Below are positions 1 to 10,109 of a DNA stretch of 64,000 nt, piece after piece. Location: the NCBI GenBank assembly GCA_002914845.1, contig JXTC01000087.1:18656-82655 (forward strand). Reading direction: 5' to 3'. Each line of letters opens with the position of its first letter. Positions within the stretch are counted from its first letter, which is position 1. Source of the stretch: Trema orientale. Lineage: Eukaryota > Streptophyta > Magnoliopsida > Rosales > Cannabaceae. The notes under the pieces are model-generated. The model was not told the DNA's origin. It worked only from the letters and a program-made list of their open reading frames with translations, and ran no database searches. Both the position numbers and the translations under genes were made by a program.

Positions 1-1555
1 ATTCCCAAAATGTCAAAATCCTTACGCCAAACTCCCATTTTTGTATGGGTTTGCTATGCACTTGTGTTTTCTATTTTTATTTTTTTAAATGAAAACTGAA
101 AAGAGTGGTTAGATCTTCACAATCAAATTTTTAAGAACTTTTTATTTTGTTTACGTCTAACCCTTGAGCCAAACTCCCATTTACCTAATTCAGGGTTTAA
201 TCAGGGATCAATAGGAACAGCTTGATAAGGTCAACACGCTTGAGTTTCATGTATTAACTTTTTTTAAGGGAAAATCTCTTCAATTATTATTGACTAATAG
301 CTTATTATTTGAATCAGTATTGCTTATGATAAATATTTTCATGCATGTATATTATTGATCGGAAGATTTTTAATTTTTTTTGGGTGAACTGTAATATTAT
401 TTTGAGGAAAAAAGAACAACCCCATAAATTCATCTAGCATTTTATAATTACATATACAAAATTCAAGCTTTATTGTCTACTTGTTATGACAGTATTTTAA
501 GTATGAATAACAACAATTGGAGACCTGCTCAAAATGGAAATCCCATGATGGACACCACAGATTGGAGAACTCAGTTGCAACCCGGTTGGAGACAACGAAT
601 CATCAACAAGATGTAAAGTTCTTTTTTTTTTTCTGTTCGGGAAAAAGAAAACCATGCATATTAACGGAAAGATCACATGTCAGATATTACTTTTGGAAAA
701 TTAAGCGGTTTTCTTTTTGCATTGTGAAGTTTATGTCTTTTTGTAATTTATCTTTATTGGTTAAAAACACCACAAAGGTTCATGGTCACTAACTTAACTA
801 ACGAATAATGTATTAACCTTTAAAGAATTGATACACTGAAGAAGCATGCTCCTTCCCCTGATCAAGAGGCATTGCATGAACTCAAGAACATTGCTGAAAG
901 GTTTGAGGAAAGGATTTACACTAATGCCACAAGCCAGGTACTTCCATAGTTTTGAACCCTCCACTCCTTTTTCTTCCTTAAACTACATATATGTATGCAT
1001 TACTTTCATTCAACGTTGACATAATTTAATTACTTATATATGAATACAATATTTTCAGGTTTTGTACATACTATTGCACATTCTATAAAAGGTTTGTGTG
1101 TGTATGTTATTATCACCTCCTAACCATCATTATTTTTGTCATTTCTACAGTGGGATTATTTACGGAAAATTTCACTGAAGATGCTCACCATGGAAACTAG
1201 GTCTCAGAACACCATACCCAACGCTTTGCCATCCAACCCCGGTGGCGCCAATGGTAGCGGACATATTCTTTTTCCCTAGATAGCTAAAAACAAAAAGACA
1301 TATCATACTAGTGATTAAGTTTTTCTTTGACAAGTAGAGTGGTTAAGCTTATATTCGTTATTCAGCTTTCTCTTGGACGGTCAATCTAGTAGGTAGAACA
1401 CCATGACTCATTCTCGTGAGCTCAGCTATTTGAAAATATAGCATTTTACATCTGCACTGGTGGGAGAAAATAAATGCTAGATGGTGCTTGTGTATGTGCT
1501 TCGTTATTTCAAACTTCATAAATGTTAGTTCCTCTGTCACACCTTATTTTGGTCT
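1..1555 (+). repeat. Partial tandem duplicate of the MED15a 5' region
   Basis: This stretch aligns by eye, exons and introns alike, with about 15290-16945 of the MED15a gene downstream. It covers the leader intron, the three KIX exons and the start of the intron after them. The copy begins before the window and stops being alignable near 1555, before the large glutamine-rich exon. Small insertions and substitutions are spread through the introns, while exon lengths are identical. The orientation is direct and the copies now lie about 15 kb apart, the gap being filled with transposons. Confidence 0.85.
503..1279 (+). CDS. KIX-only MED15-like protein (3 exons, 116 aa)
   Basis: Exons join 503-612, 826-937 and 1151-1279. 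The first two are exactly as long as the matching MED15a exons (110 and 112 nt) and use the same GT/AG sites and phases. The joined frame is open from ATG to a TAG at 1277-1279 and encodes 116 residues. It is a KIX domain: an N-terminal MNNNNWRP start, then the DTTDWRTQL motif, the TLKKHAP and ERFEERIYTNATSQ helices, and the [17 protein letters not shown] helix. In MED15 the KIX domain binds transcription activators. This protein lacks the glutamine-rich and C-terminal Mediator-anchoring parts, so it could bind activators without joining Mediator (inference). The stop arises because the exon reads on past the point where MED15a splices. Short KIX-only MED15 relatives are known in plants, but expression here is not shown. 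It could instead be a young pseudogene that has not yet acquired a stop. Confidence 0.7.
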
Positions 1556-1559
1556 GGGG

Positions 1560-2900
1560 CATGCCTAATATATAATTAGTTCTTATTATTTAGGATTATT
1601 ACCATTGTTGTCTAGGTTTATTTTATCTTCTCTGGGTTTAGTTTGTTTTTCTGGTTGAATTAAAATTCCTAGTATTTCCGCAATATATAATTTTGTTATT
1701 TTCATTATTCTTAGACCAGCATTGTGAATTAATGGTCAATAAATTTAATAGTCATATTTTGATTTCGTCTCTAAATTCTTCTGATTCTCTGTCTTTCTAG
1801 ATTTGTTCTATTGTTTTTCTACTCTTTCTTCTATATATTTCTTTCTTTTCTTATTTTGTTCTACATCAATATCCTTTATAAATGTACGTTCTACTAATTA
1901 ACTTGGCTTCTTTTTTGGGTTTTTGAATTGAACAACTTTACTAATCTTGTAATAGCTTACATATTAAAAACAAATAAATTTCAAGTTTAATAAAGAAAAA
2001 ATAATAGAACAAAATACTTTACAACCCCTTCACTTTTGTTAAGAGTAGTTGTTTAACTCCTCATATTGGAAATTTTGTCTATGTGCCCCACTTTTTATAA
2101 ATTTTGTGCCAGTTTACCTCATTTTTATAAATACAATCAAGTACCAGTTTGCCCCACAAAATTTGAATAATATCTTTTGTTTTTTCACTGAAAATAATAC
2201 TCATTTGAACTTAATGCATTTTTATGTAAATGGGATTATCGAAAAATCCAATCATTCTCAATTTTAACTACGAAAAGTTTTCTAAATTTTTATGCATATT
2301 TTATTTTTGAGTGGATATCACATTTGAAAACATAGGGATTTTATCCCTTTTTTTTTTCTTTTATTTAGTAGGTCTTGATATTTGAGAGGTAAATTTTTTT
2401 TTTAATGTCGTCCCCTAATTAAAGCAAAGTGACACTATATTTACAAAAATTGGGGTAAATTGACACTGCATATGCAAAAAAAAAACAAAAAACAAAAAAC
2501 AAAAAACAAAAAAACAGGACATATGGGTGGAATTTCAAATATAATGAAGTAAAAGGCTACTCTCAGTAAAAGTGAGGAGCCATAAAGCGTTTTGTCTAAG
2601 AAAATATCACAAAATAATTCCAATGTACAACAAAATCTCTCTATGTGTGTGAAATGGGGGATACCCAACTCATACATAACGATGAATGTTTTATTCAGTT
2701 TTAAGTACCTGAAGTTTAACAATTAGGCAGGGCTGAATGAAAACCAAAGGAATACGGGATAGATTGAAGACTTGTGCTCTCTGAACTTTTTTATTTAATT
2801 TGTTAAGTATTAAATGACTAAACGGTAATTGTTTCCAGTTAGAAAATTTGAGATGACAGAGCACGTGAGATAAAAACAATTTAACTTAGTGTCATTTTCT
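1560..2900. other. Intergenic, no gene seen
   Basis: AT-rich sequence with short A and T runs, including a CAAAAAA-type simple repeat near 2476-2513. No conserved protein, RNA gene or paired transposon end was recognised. Confidence 0.5.
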
Positions 2901-3185
2901 CACTACTACAAAAGATAGTATCACATCATTATAATCACATCAAAGAACAATGTAGAAGGAAAACCTCGTTACTTTCTTGGAAAATAACGTTGTATATTAA
3001 GTAAATTATCACCTATCACGTTGCTTTTAGGCGTTGATGCCAACGCAATGTATAGATGAACCACATCGTTTGGTAACTTAAATATGGAGCCGATTGTATG
3101 TCTTCTTCCTTTGAACCTAAAAGCTTTCACAGACAAGCTTCCTTTTGTCAATGACAATGACAATGATTTTCAACGAAAATAACCA
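2901..3185 (+). mobile_element. CACTA-like transposon end (fragment)
   Basis: The segment starts with CACTACTACAAAAGATAG, which fits the CACTACTACAAAA terminus typical of plant CACTA (En/Spm) elements. It is followed by subterminal sequence containing short variants of an AACGTTATTTTCC-like motif. No opposite terminus (TTTTGTAGTAGTG) was found in the window, so this is a truncated end or a chance match. Confidence 0.4.
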
Positions 3186-4800
3186 CCATTTTTGGTGGAT
3201 TTTCTTCCTTTTAAATGTGCCTAACATTTCTTACTCCGACATATAGTTGGCCCTTTTTAACTAAGTTTATAGACTAAGTTTAAAATCAGCCATTTTCTTG
3301 TTACTATGACTTAGCTGGGTCCCCATATCGTATATAATTATAACGTAAAATCAAAACACCAACAATGCAGACTTTATCATAATAAATTAATCTGTTCAAT
3401 TAATTCCACGTTTAAAAAATAAATGAAAATAGTAAAAACAATCAAAATTTTTTAACAAGATAGTTAAAAACTACGTTGAAAAGCTCTTACCTCGCGACAG
3501 TAATCAAATATTTAAGTCTTTGGTTCAAATTCATAAGCTGTTTGGTTCATAAAATTTTGTCTTTAGTTCATGAAGTTGTCAGTGTGGTTCACATATTTGT
3601 GTATTTGGTTCATCAACTTGTGTTTCAGATATGAAAATTGATGATTGATTAATTCGCTCACAAATAAAGTATCACTCAATTTAAACAATTCTGAGTTCTC
3701 AAGCATTTTTATGGTTTGAGGCGCTTTTGTTTTATTTTTATAGTTCTTGTGAATAAATGAGAATCAAGGTAAATTTGTGCCAAAATAGATTTTCAACTAT
3801 TTGAAGTGAAGTTGAGTTCAATACGAACGCGTCGGAACAGAAATGAAGCAAAATAGAGCTAAAACAGTAAAACGGCGCACATAGGAAGTAATTGTGTAGG
3901 TGTTAAAATTGAGCCGCGCTGCCGAGCCAGCCCAATCTGCCCAGCTGTGTGGCCGCGCAAGGGAGTAGCATGACCGTGCCTCCCCCTGCCATAACTGGTC
4001 CTCAGTAGCCAAATTCCAGAGCCTGTTGTGCAGCCACACTTCCTTCTGCCATAGACGAAATAATCCAAAGACATGATCCTCATACCTTGATGATGATGTT
4101 AATCAAACTCTAAATAAACGAAACCAAATATCAGAATATGATATCCAATATTTGCGTAAAACGAAGCTAATTATAAATGAAATGTTCTTAAAATTCCCCA
4201 ATAAATATCCTATAGTCCAACTACTCAAAACTAAACCTAAATGATCCAGAAACCTAGTCGTAAACTAAATCCATAAAAACACGTATCAAAAACTACTCTC
4301 TCTCAATCTGCCCGGACATCACCATCTGGTCAGTCTAGCTACAAAACTACCTGTCAGAGTTCACAATCTTCGTTCAAAATGTGCGAGTACACGTTTCCAA
4401 GTGAAAATAGCCTTCTGAGTAAGATCAACCCCTAGAGTTGTTCCCCACAGATTTTGGCCAAAAACGACCGTTTAGGTCTCAAATCATGATTTTTGATCAA
4501 AACATAAATTCTCTCTCTCTTGATCAAACTTAAACTCTTACAGTATTTTCGACATGAAATTTTAACAAAAATCTAAGATGAGACAGCTGCTAACTAATAT
4601 TAATCACTCATCAAGTTGATCAATCCTACTTAACTCTAACCTCTATTCATAAAGGGAATCATAAATCTGATATCACTCACTAATCCAGAAACCGAAAAAA
4701 AAAATAAATTCAAGAAGTTCAAGAACACTTTTCCAATTGATGAGACCATATTGTATTCTCAGATTTTAGAAGCCTGATCACCAAAACAATCTCCAAAGCC
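3186..4800. other. Intergenic, possible interior of an LTR-type element
   Basis: No coding region is convincing. A short GC-richer patch at about 3825-4060 interrupts AT-rich DNA. The stretch may belong to the minus-strand LTR-like sequence that ends at 5262, but I could not place its other edge. Confidence 0.3.
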
Positions 4801-5262
4801 TTCCCAAATATGTATACAAGTATTATTTTCAAATTTTATCGTAAAAACAATAAAACATAAGAGTTATGATAGAGATTACTTACTTACCACTAATATATAC
4901 ATAAGCATTACTATCAAATTTTGTCGTAAAAACGATAAAACGAAAGAGTTATGGTAAAGATTACTTACTTACCACTTAGGAAAATGGAAATGAAAATCTA
5001 AGGAGGTCTAGACGGCTGATAATGGGTCTATCATCAGCCCTTCTAACCTATTTATAATCAACTCTACTCATGCTAAATAACGAAATTATCCTTAGTGACA
5101 AGACTATTTTACCCTTCGAAATAATTTCTTTTTCACTTAAATCCAAATGTTCCAGTCCTTGCTACTAAGTCTTTCTATTTTTTTATCACTCTTAAATCTC
5201 AAAATAATATTAATTATTAATAAAATTCCTAATTATGATATCACAAAATTTCGAGTATTACA
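4800..5262 (-). mobile_element. LTR-like fragment, possibly a solo LTR
   Basis: Read on the minus strand, the segment begins TGTAATACTCGAAATTTTG, the kind of TG-start seen in plant gypsy-type LTRs. It continues with a 'gggtaaaatagtcttgt' phrase and a TATA-like TTATAAATAGG at about 5047-5058 (minus). No primer-binding site or gag-pol sequence was found, and the far edge is not resolved. Confidence 0.4.
4811..4976. repeat. Two-copy tandem repeat, unit about 83 bp
   Basis: Two adjacent copies share the AAATTTTRTCGTAAAAACRA block and both end with ATTACTTACTTACCACT. They differ at about ten positions. Confidence 0.8.
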
Positions 5263-5704
5263 ATAACGGTCAACACATTTTATTTTATAGGGCAAAGTCA
5301 GATAAATTTTGTCAATTTTGGGTAAAAGAGATAATTTCTTATAAAATATTATAAGACAAATTACCTCCTCACCCCTCACATAAGATCATTTCCATTGCAA
5401 CTGCTATAATATAGTATATATCAAATAAATTCTCAATCAATATAATAGCATTATCATTAAATATGCTCTCGATAATAAATTACAAAATAAAATGGCAAGT
5501 CAAATTCTGTCTAAAAATCCAACTACAAATCTAATTAAAATGACAGCAAGTTTTTGCAATAAAATGACATGTTATTTGTATTAAGAATCAATTTACATAA
5601 TAAGAATTACTTTTGTAGGTGAGAAATTTAATTAAATATACTCCAAAAGATACCATATTTGACCTATATGCTCAACTTAATAAATATTTGAAATTTATGC
5701 TTCT

Positions 5705-5830
5705 TTTTTCTTTTCGTTAGAAAAAAAAAAAGACGAGAAAGGGGCGGTCCTCTCTGGGCATGACCATAGGAGCCCCAACCTCACCCAAGAATATTCACTA
5801 AGGACCCTAGGTGGCGGGTATTTGAAATCT
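5705..5830. repeat. Dispersed repeat, copy 1
   Basis: The phrase 'gggcatgaccataggag' and the sequence after it ('ccccaacctcacccaaga', 'tattcactaaggacccta') match 33930-34015 with scattered substitutions. This copy is the shorter of the two. Confidence 0.6.
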
Positions 5831-6049
5831 ATGTTTCTAGACGATACGAAAATACCCGTAAAAAAATTTGGGATATATTTTCTTTCTTAAACATAAATTA
5901 TCATCCCAGTTTCTTTGTTTAAATGCAATGAATATAGTTTAAAATAGAGGAAATTAAAGGAAACACGGTCCTTTTAAAAAAGAATTACAAATGTACAGTA
6001 CCTATTTTTCATCTACGGTAAATGTTAGAAAAATGCCACAATTATACTA

Positions 6050-7195
6050 AAATGGTCATGAGTTCTAGAGAATAAGCCAAGTCGCAGCCATTTTCCTCTT
6101 CATACGTTCGGCCCCCACCCCCCACTCGGCATCTTCATCAGTTCATTGTCATGCTCTTCCTTCGCGAGATCCCATCCTCAACCGACCATCAAGAAGAGTA
6201 CTTAAACCATTGTTGGCTCTTCATCATTGTTTGAGTTTTCCAAATTTGATTTCTTGAAGGAAAGAGTGGAATCAGATACAAGTATGATGAAACCTCATAG
6301 CCCTAAGCTTTTCAATGGTTAGCGTAATTGCTTCTCTTTTTGGAATCTGCTGTAACAGAGGCTTATTCACCAATTGGTATAGTTTTCATCCTTATTTTAT
6401 GTTCTTCAATACAATTTTACAGACTTTTGTTGTGGATCCAACTCAAAAATCTAATTTTTTCCCTATTAGTAATTTAATTAACGAGTGATTTTAATATTTT
6501 CCATTATAGACATGATTATAGTGCAAATAGTTAGTACCTAGAATATAGTTCTAAAAGTGCTTTGTTGAGTATATTTTTTTCTTTCTTTCTAAATAGTTCT
6601 TTTTTTCTCATTATAGTTGTTACCTTGAAGTTTATTTATAAGCTGGGACTGAGAAAGTATATAGCTCCAGAACAAATTGAGAATGTATAAACATACTGCA
6701 AATTCGTTGTAAGTGCTTTGTGTATGGTAAAAAATAGAATTTATACAATACAACTCCTCTCTTTCCTCAATATCTATCTACACATCTGGGATTTTCTAAG
6801 AGGTTTTTTTTTTTTTTGGGCTGCTCTTTGCAGGGTGATGAAGCTTTCTTTTCAAGATAACATAGGAATTAGGGATTTGATCAGGACTTAGTCCCTTACG
6901 AGTCTTATAGATGCATTGGGTTCTCTTTTTGAAGTATTGGGTTCCTTTTGAAGTTTTTTTTCACTATGTTGCAAGTGGAACCAACACTCTAAATATATGT
7001 TGTGACTTTTGACTGTTGAATACACATTTTTTAATTCACTAGAATACATTGGGTCGTTTTTAATGTATTTTCCTACTCCTTATCTTGATGTATAGAATTT
7101 TTTTTGTTTCAATAATTTTGAGGTTTACGAGAAGCGTATTCTTGATGCTTATGATGAGATTTATTTATTTTAGTATTATATTATTTTATTTAAGT
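6050..7195. other. Non-repetitive interior of the 2.9-kb MULE
   Basis: This holds a GC-richer patch (about 6080-6240) containing C-rich runs, followed by T-rich, intron-like sequence. No open frame or known protein was recognised. It could be a captured host-gene piece (Pack-MULE type), but no parent sequence is in the window. Confidence 0.3.
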
Positions 7196-7199
7196 TTGT

Positions 7200-8345
7200 A
7201 AATAAGATCAAATATGAAAATTACACAATTAAATTTAGTAACTAATGACTATGAATGTAATTGGTTACTCAATGTGGTAATCAGTCATAACTAAATTGGT
7301 AATTGATAGCCATAGAAACTAGTAACAAGATTAGTGTAAATAGTAATTGATCACGAGAAAAACTACTAAACACGTTGGCATAGTAAATAACCGATAACTA
7401 AAAACCAAAGAAACCATAAACTAAATTTGTAATTCATAATCAGTAACTAAAGAAATTGGTAACTAAAAAAATTGGTAACTAGGTAACTAGTAATCAGTAA
7501 CTAGAGAAACTAATAACCAGGTAACCAATAATCAGTAACTAGAGAAACTAGTAATCAGTTACCAGTCTGACTAATTCGCAACTATAGGAACTAAGAACTA
7601 GTAATTATATTGGTTACTAGCTAGTTACTAATTGCTGGTAACTAAACAGTAACTAGAAAAATCGATAACCAATTTAGTATTGGTGACCAAAAACTGGAGA
7701 AATCAGAAACTAAATTGGTTATCAGTAACTAGATTGATTACTGGCTATCAATAACTAGAAAATCTAGTAACCAGTTACAAATATGATTACTTGGCAACCA
7801 CGTGAACCAATAACTAGTAACCAAATTGATTATTAGTTGGTTACTAGTAACCAATCTAGTAACTAGTAACTGACAACTCTTCTTATTACTAGCTACCGAT
7901 AATCAATTCCAATTACTTAGTGGAAGTGAAAAAAAAAAAAGATTTTTTTTTAAAAAAAATACAGAAGAAAAAAACAAATAAAAAAGAGAAGAATTGATTA
8001 GTTATTGGTAACTTGCCACTTTTTTAAAAATCAGATATCAAATTGGTTATTTTTAACCATAGTAACTAAATTAGCAACCATAGTAGTTTGGTTACGTATA
8101 ATGGTAGTTACTTGTAACTGATCGGTTACCAGCCATAACATTAATAACTTTGTAACTATAGATTTTAATAACTAAATTTGTTAGTGGTAAGTGGTAACAA
8201 GACTGGTAAATAGTAACTAGAATAAATAGTAATCAATATTTATTCTTTTGCTTTTTTGGGGAAAAAAATGAAAGTAGTTATTAAATTTGTAACTAATAAC
8301 CATGGTAATAGTAATTAGATATGTTTACGACTAAATAAAGGAAAA
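7200..8345. repeat. Degenerate GTAACTAGTAACCA array
   Basis: Over 1.1 kb, short words such as GTAACTAG, GGTTACTAG, AACCAGTTAC and AATTGGTAAC recur at irregular spacing of 10-25 bp on both strands. The core GGTTACTAGTAACC is a perfect palindrome, so the array can fold on itself in many registers. There is no fixed period and no open reading frame. Confidence 0.85.
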
Positions 8346-8604
8346 AAAAAAACAAGAGTAGTTCTTTTTATCTCTAAGAGAGGGAAAAAAAAAAAAGAAG
8401 AGCAAAACAAATAGTTTGTTTACTCTTTAAAAAAAATTATGAAGAGAAATAATTAAAAAAGATGAAATAAAACAAAAACAAAATTAGAAAAAATAATAAA
8501 CAAAGAGAGAGAGGGGGAGCATGATTTAATGAGAACAAAAGATTAAAAGGAAAAAAATATCTAAAAAAACACTAAAAATAAAAATAATAATAATGTAGTA
8601 TGTG

Positions 8605-8682
8605 TGTTTGGGTTCGAACCCATGATTAAAAGGAACAATTGAAAGCCCTAACCACTATAGCCACTAAATTTTGTTGGCTACT
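8605..8682 (-). other. tRNA-like (pol III promoter-like) segment
   Basis: On the minus strand, TGGCTATAGTGGTTAGG resembles a tRNA A box. About 30 nt further on comes GGTTCGAACCC, a perfect B-box match. The sequence does not fold into an obvious full cloverleaf and lies inside a MULE, so it is more likely a SINE-like or tRNA-derived relic than a working tRNA gene. Confidence 0.5.
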
Positions 8683-9424
8683 GTTCATACTTATAATTAC
8701 ATAGACGCATTAAAAAAGGTAGCTTTAATTACATAACTGCCACCGCGTGTCTCACCGCATTTTTGTAATTATTTGTGTCTTATACCGTAGGAAAAAGTAG
8801 TTACCGTATTTTCATAATTCTTTTTTTTTTTTTTGTACATATAACTCTATAAAACCCTTTAGAATAATTGTTATTAAGTTTCGAGATATATTAGGTAATT
8901 TATGTGTTAAAAAATCAACTTTGAGTTAATTTTTGTGCGTATTTTAACCATAGTTCATGAAAATGTCGAAAATATATTGAAAATGTCACTTTTATCGAGA
9001 TAATATCGAAAATTGTCTAACTTTTTCAAAAATAATACTATTATCGACATTATATCGAAATGTCATAAAAAATATCACTTTTATCAAAATTTTATCTAAA
9101 CGCCACTTTGCCGAAACTCTATCGAGGATATCATTATGGATTTTGGACACTTGTACCTATATTTTAAAAAACAATACCAAAAATACGATCTCCTAAAAAG
9201 AATTAACATCCCATAGGATCTAAACGTGTCATTTTTCAAAATATTAGGTGCTGGAAGATGCGGTAGCAATTTTCGTAAATAAGGCAATCTTCATAAAATG
9301 CATTTATATAAAATGCATTTTGTTAAATTAATCAAAGCAGCTCCTCGCTTAGTGGTTTCCAATTTCCGGCTAAGGCTTTTCAACCACACGCCAAGCGAGC
9401 AAGCCACCATAAACTCTACTTTTT

Positions 9425-9736
9425 AGTTTTTTTTTTTTTCTCCTTAAGTCCTTTTCATTTTCCCCTTTTTCTTTTACTACTTTTTTGTTTTTTTTTACTA
9501 TTTCAATTCTTTTTCCTTTTTTAGTTGCTACATTTTTTATTTAATTCTTATTCTTTTATTTTTGTTTTAGCTTTTCTTTTTCGTTTTACTGTTTTTTTCG
9601 TAATTTTTTTCTCCTTTTCGTTTTTCCTTTTTTTTCCTTTATCACTTTTTATTTTTTACTTTTTTTCATTCACTATTTTAATTCTTTTTCATTTTTTATT
9701 TGCTCCATCTTTATTTAATTCTTATATTTTCGTTTT

Positions 9737-9800
<64 letters not shown>

Positions 9801-10060
9801 CTTTTTTTTCTTATTTTTTTTTTCTTTTCCTTTTTCCTTTTTTTTTCTTTTTCTTTTTTTATTTTTTACTTTTTTTCATTCACTATTTTAATTCTTTTTC
9901 ATTTTTTATTTGCTCCATCTTTATTTAATTCTTATATTTTCGTTTTAGTTTTTTTTTTTAATTTTATTTTTTCTTCTATAATTTTTTATTTGAAATTATT
10001 TTTTCCTTTTTCTTCCTCTTATTATAAATGGAAAGAGCTACTCTTTTTTTATAATTTTTT
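9425..10060. repeat. T-rich tandem blocks with a 62-nt poly-T run
   Basis: Three degenerate copies of a block recur (CTTTTTCATTCACTATTTTAA, then TTTATTTGCTCCATC and TTATATTTTCGTTTTAG). The last two are nearly identical, about 9650-9740 and 9860-9950. Between them is an uninterrupted run of T from 9739 to 9800. Related blocks occur at 41100-41280 and 41455-41640. A phenylalanine-rich open frame across it is a product of composition. Confidence 0.8.
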
Positions 10061-10109
10061 TCCTCATGTAGAAATATGACACACTACATTTTTAAGAGAA
10101 ATGATTAAA

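Larger units (their letters stand above)
5947..8857 (-). mobile_element. Non-autonomous MULE, 2.9 kb, filled with GTTACTAG-type repeats
   Basis: The left end reads GAGGAAATTAAAGGAAACAC and the right end finishes ACTCTATAAAACCC. These resemble the two ends of the 400-bp elements at 13433-13840 and 39928-40327, in the minus orientation. The flanks are TTTAAAATA (5938-5946) and TTTAGAATA (8858-8866), a 9-bp target-site duplication with one mismatch, as expected for Mutator-like elements. No transposase is present. Inside are about 1.2 kb of ordinary-looking sequence (6000-7195), a GTTACTAG array and a tRNA-like segment. The end match is shorter than in the other members, so the boundaries are probable rather than certain. 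Confidence 0.6.

Noticed and set aside
3818..4083. Overlapping minus-strand open frames in a GC-richer patch
   Set aside because: Neither translation shows a recognisable motif, and the patch lies in a probable LTR-element remnant.
8605..8682. Functional tRNA gene
   Set aside because: Only the A- and B-box-like words are present; no complete acceptor stem or anticodon stem could be drawn, and it lies inside a transposon.
9129..9137. Identical TATCATTAT flanks at the 4.8-kb MULE and the MITE at 53836-54190
   Set aside because: AT-rich 9-mers recur easily in this DNA; a shared target preference cannot be claimed from two sites.
9525..10079. Phenylalanine-rich open frame of 184 codons
   Set aside because: It is the translation of a T-rich repeat with a 62-nt poly-T run; no codon structure, conserved motif or promoter context.
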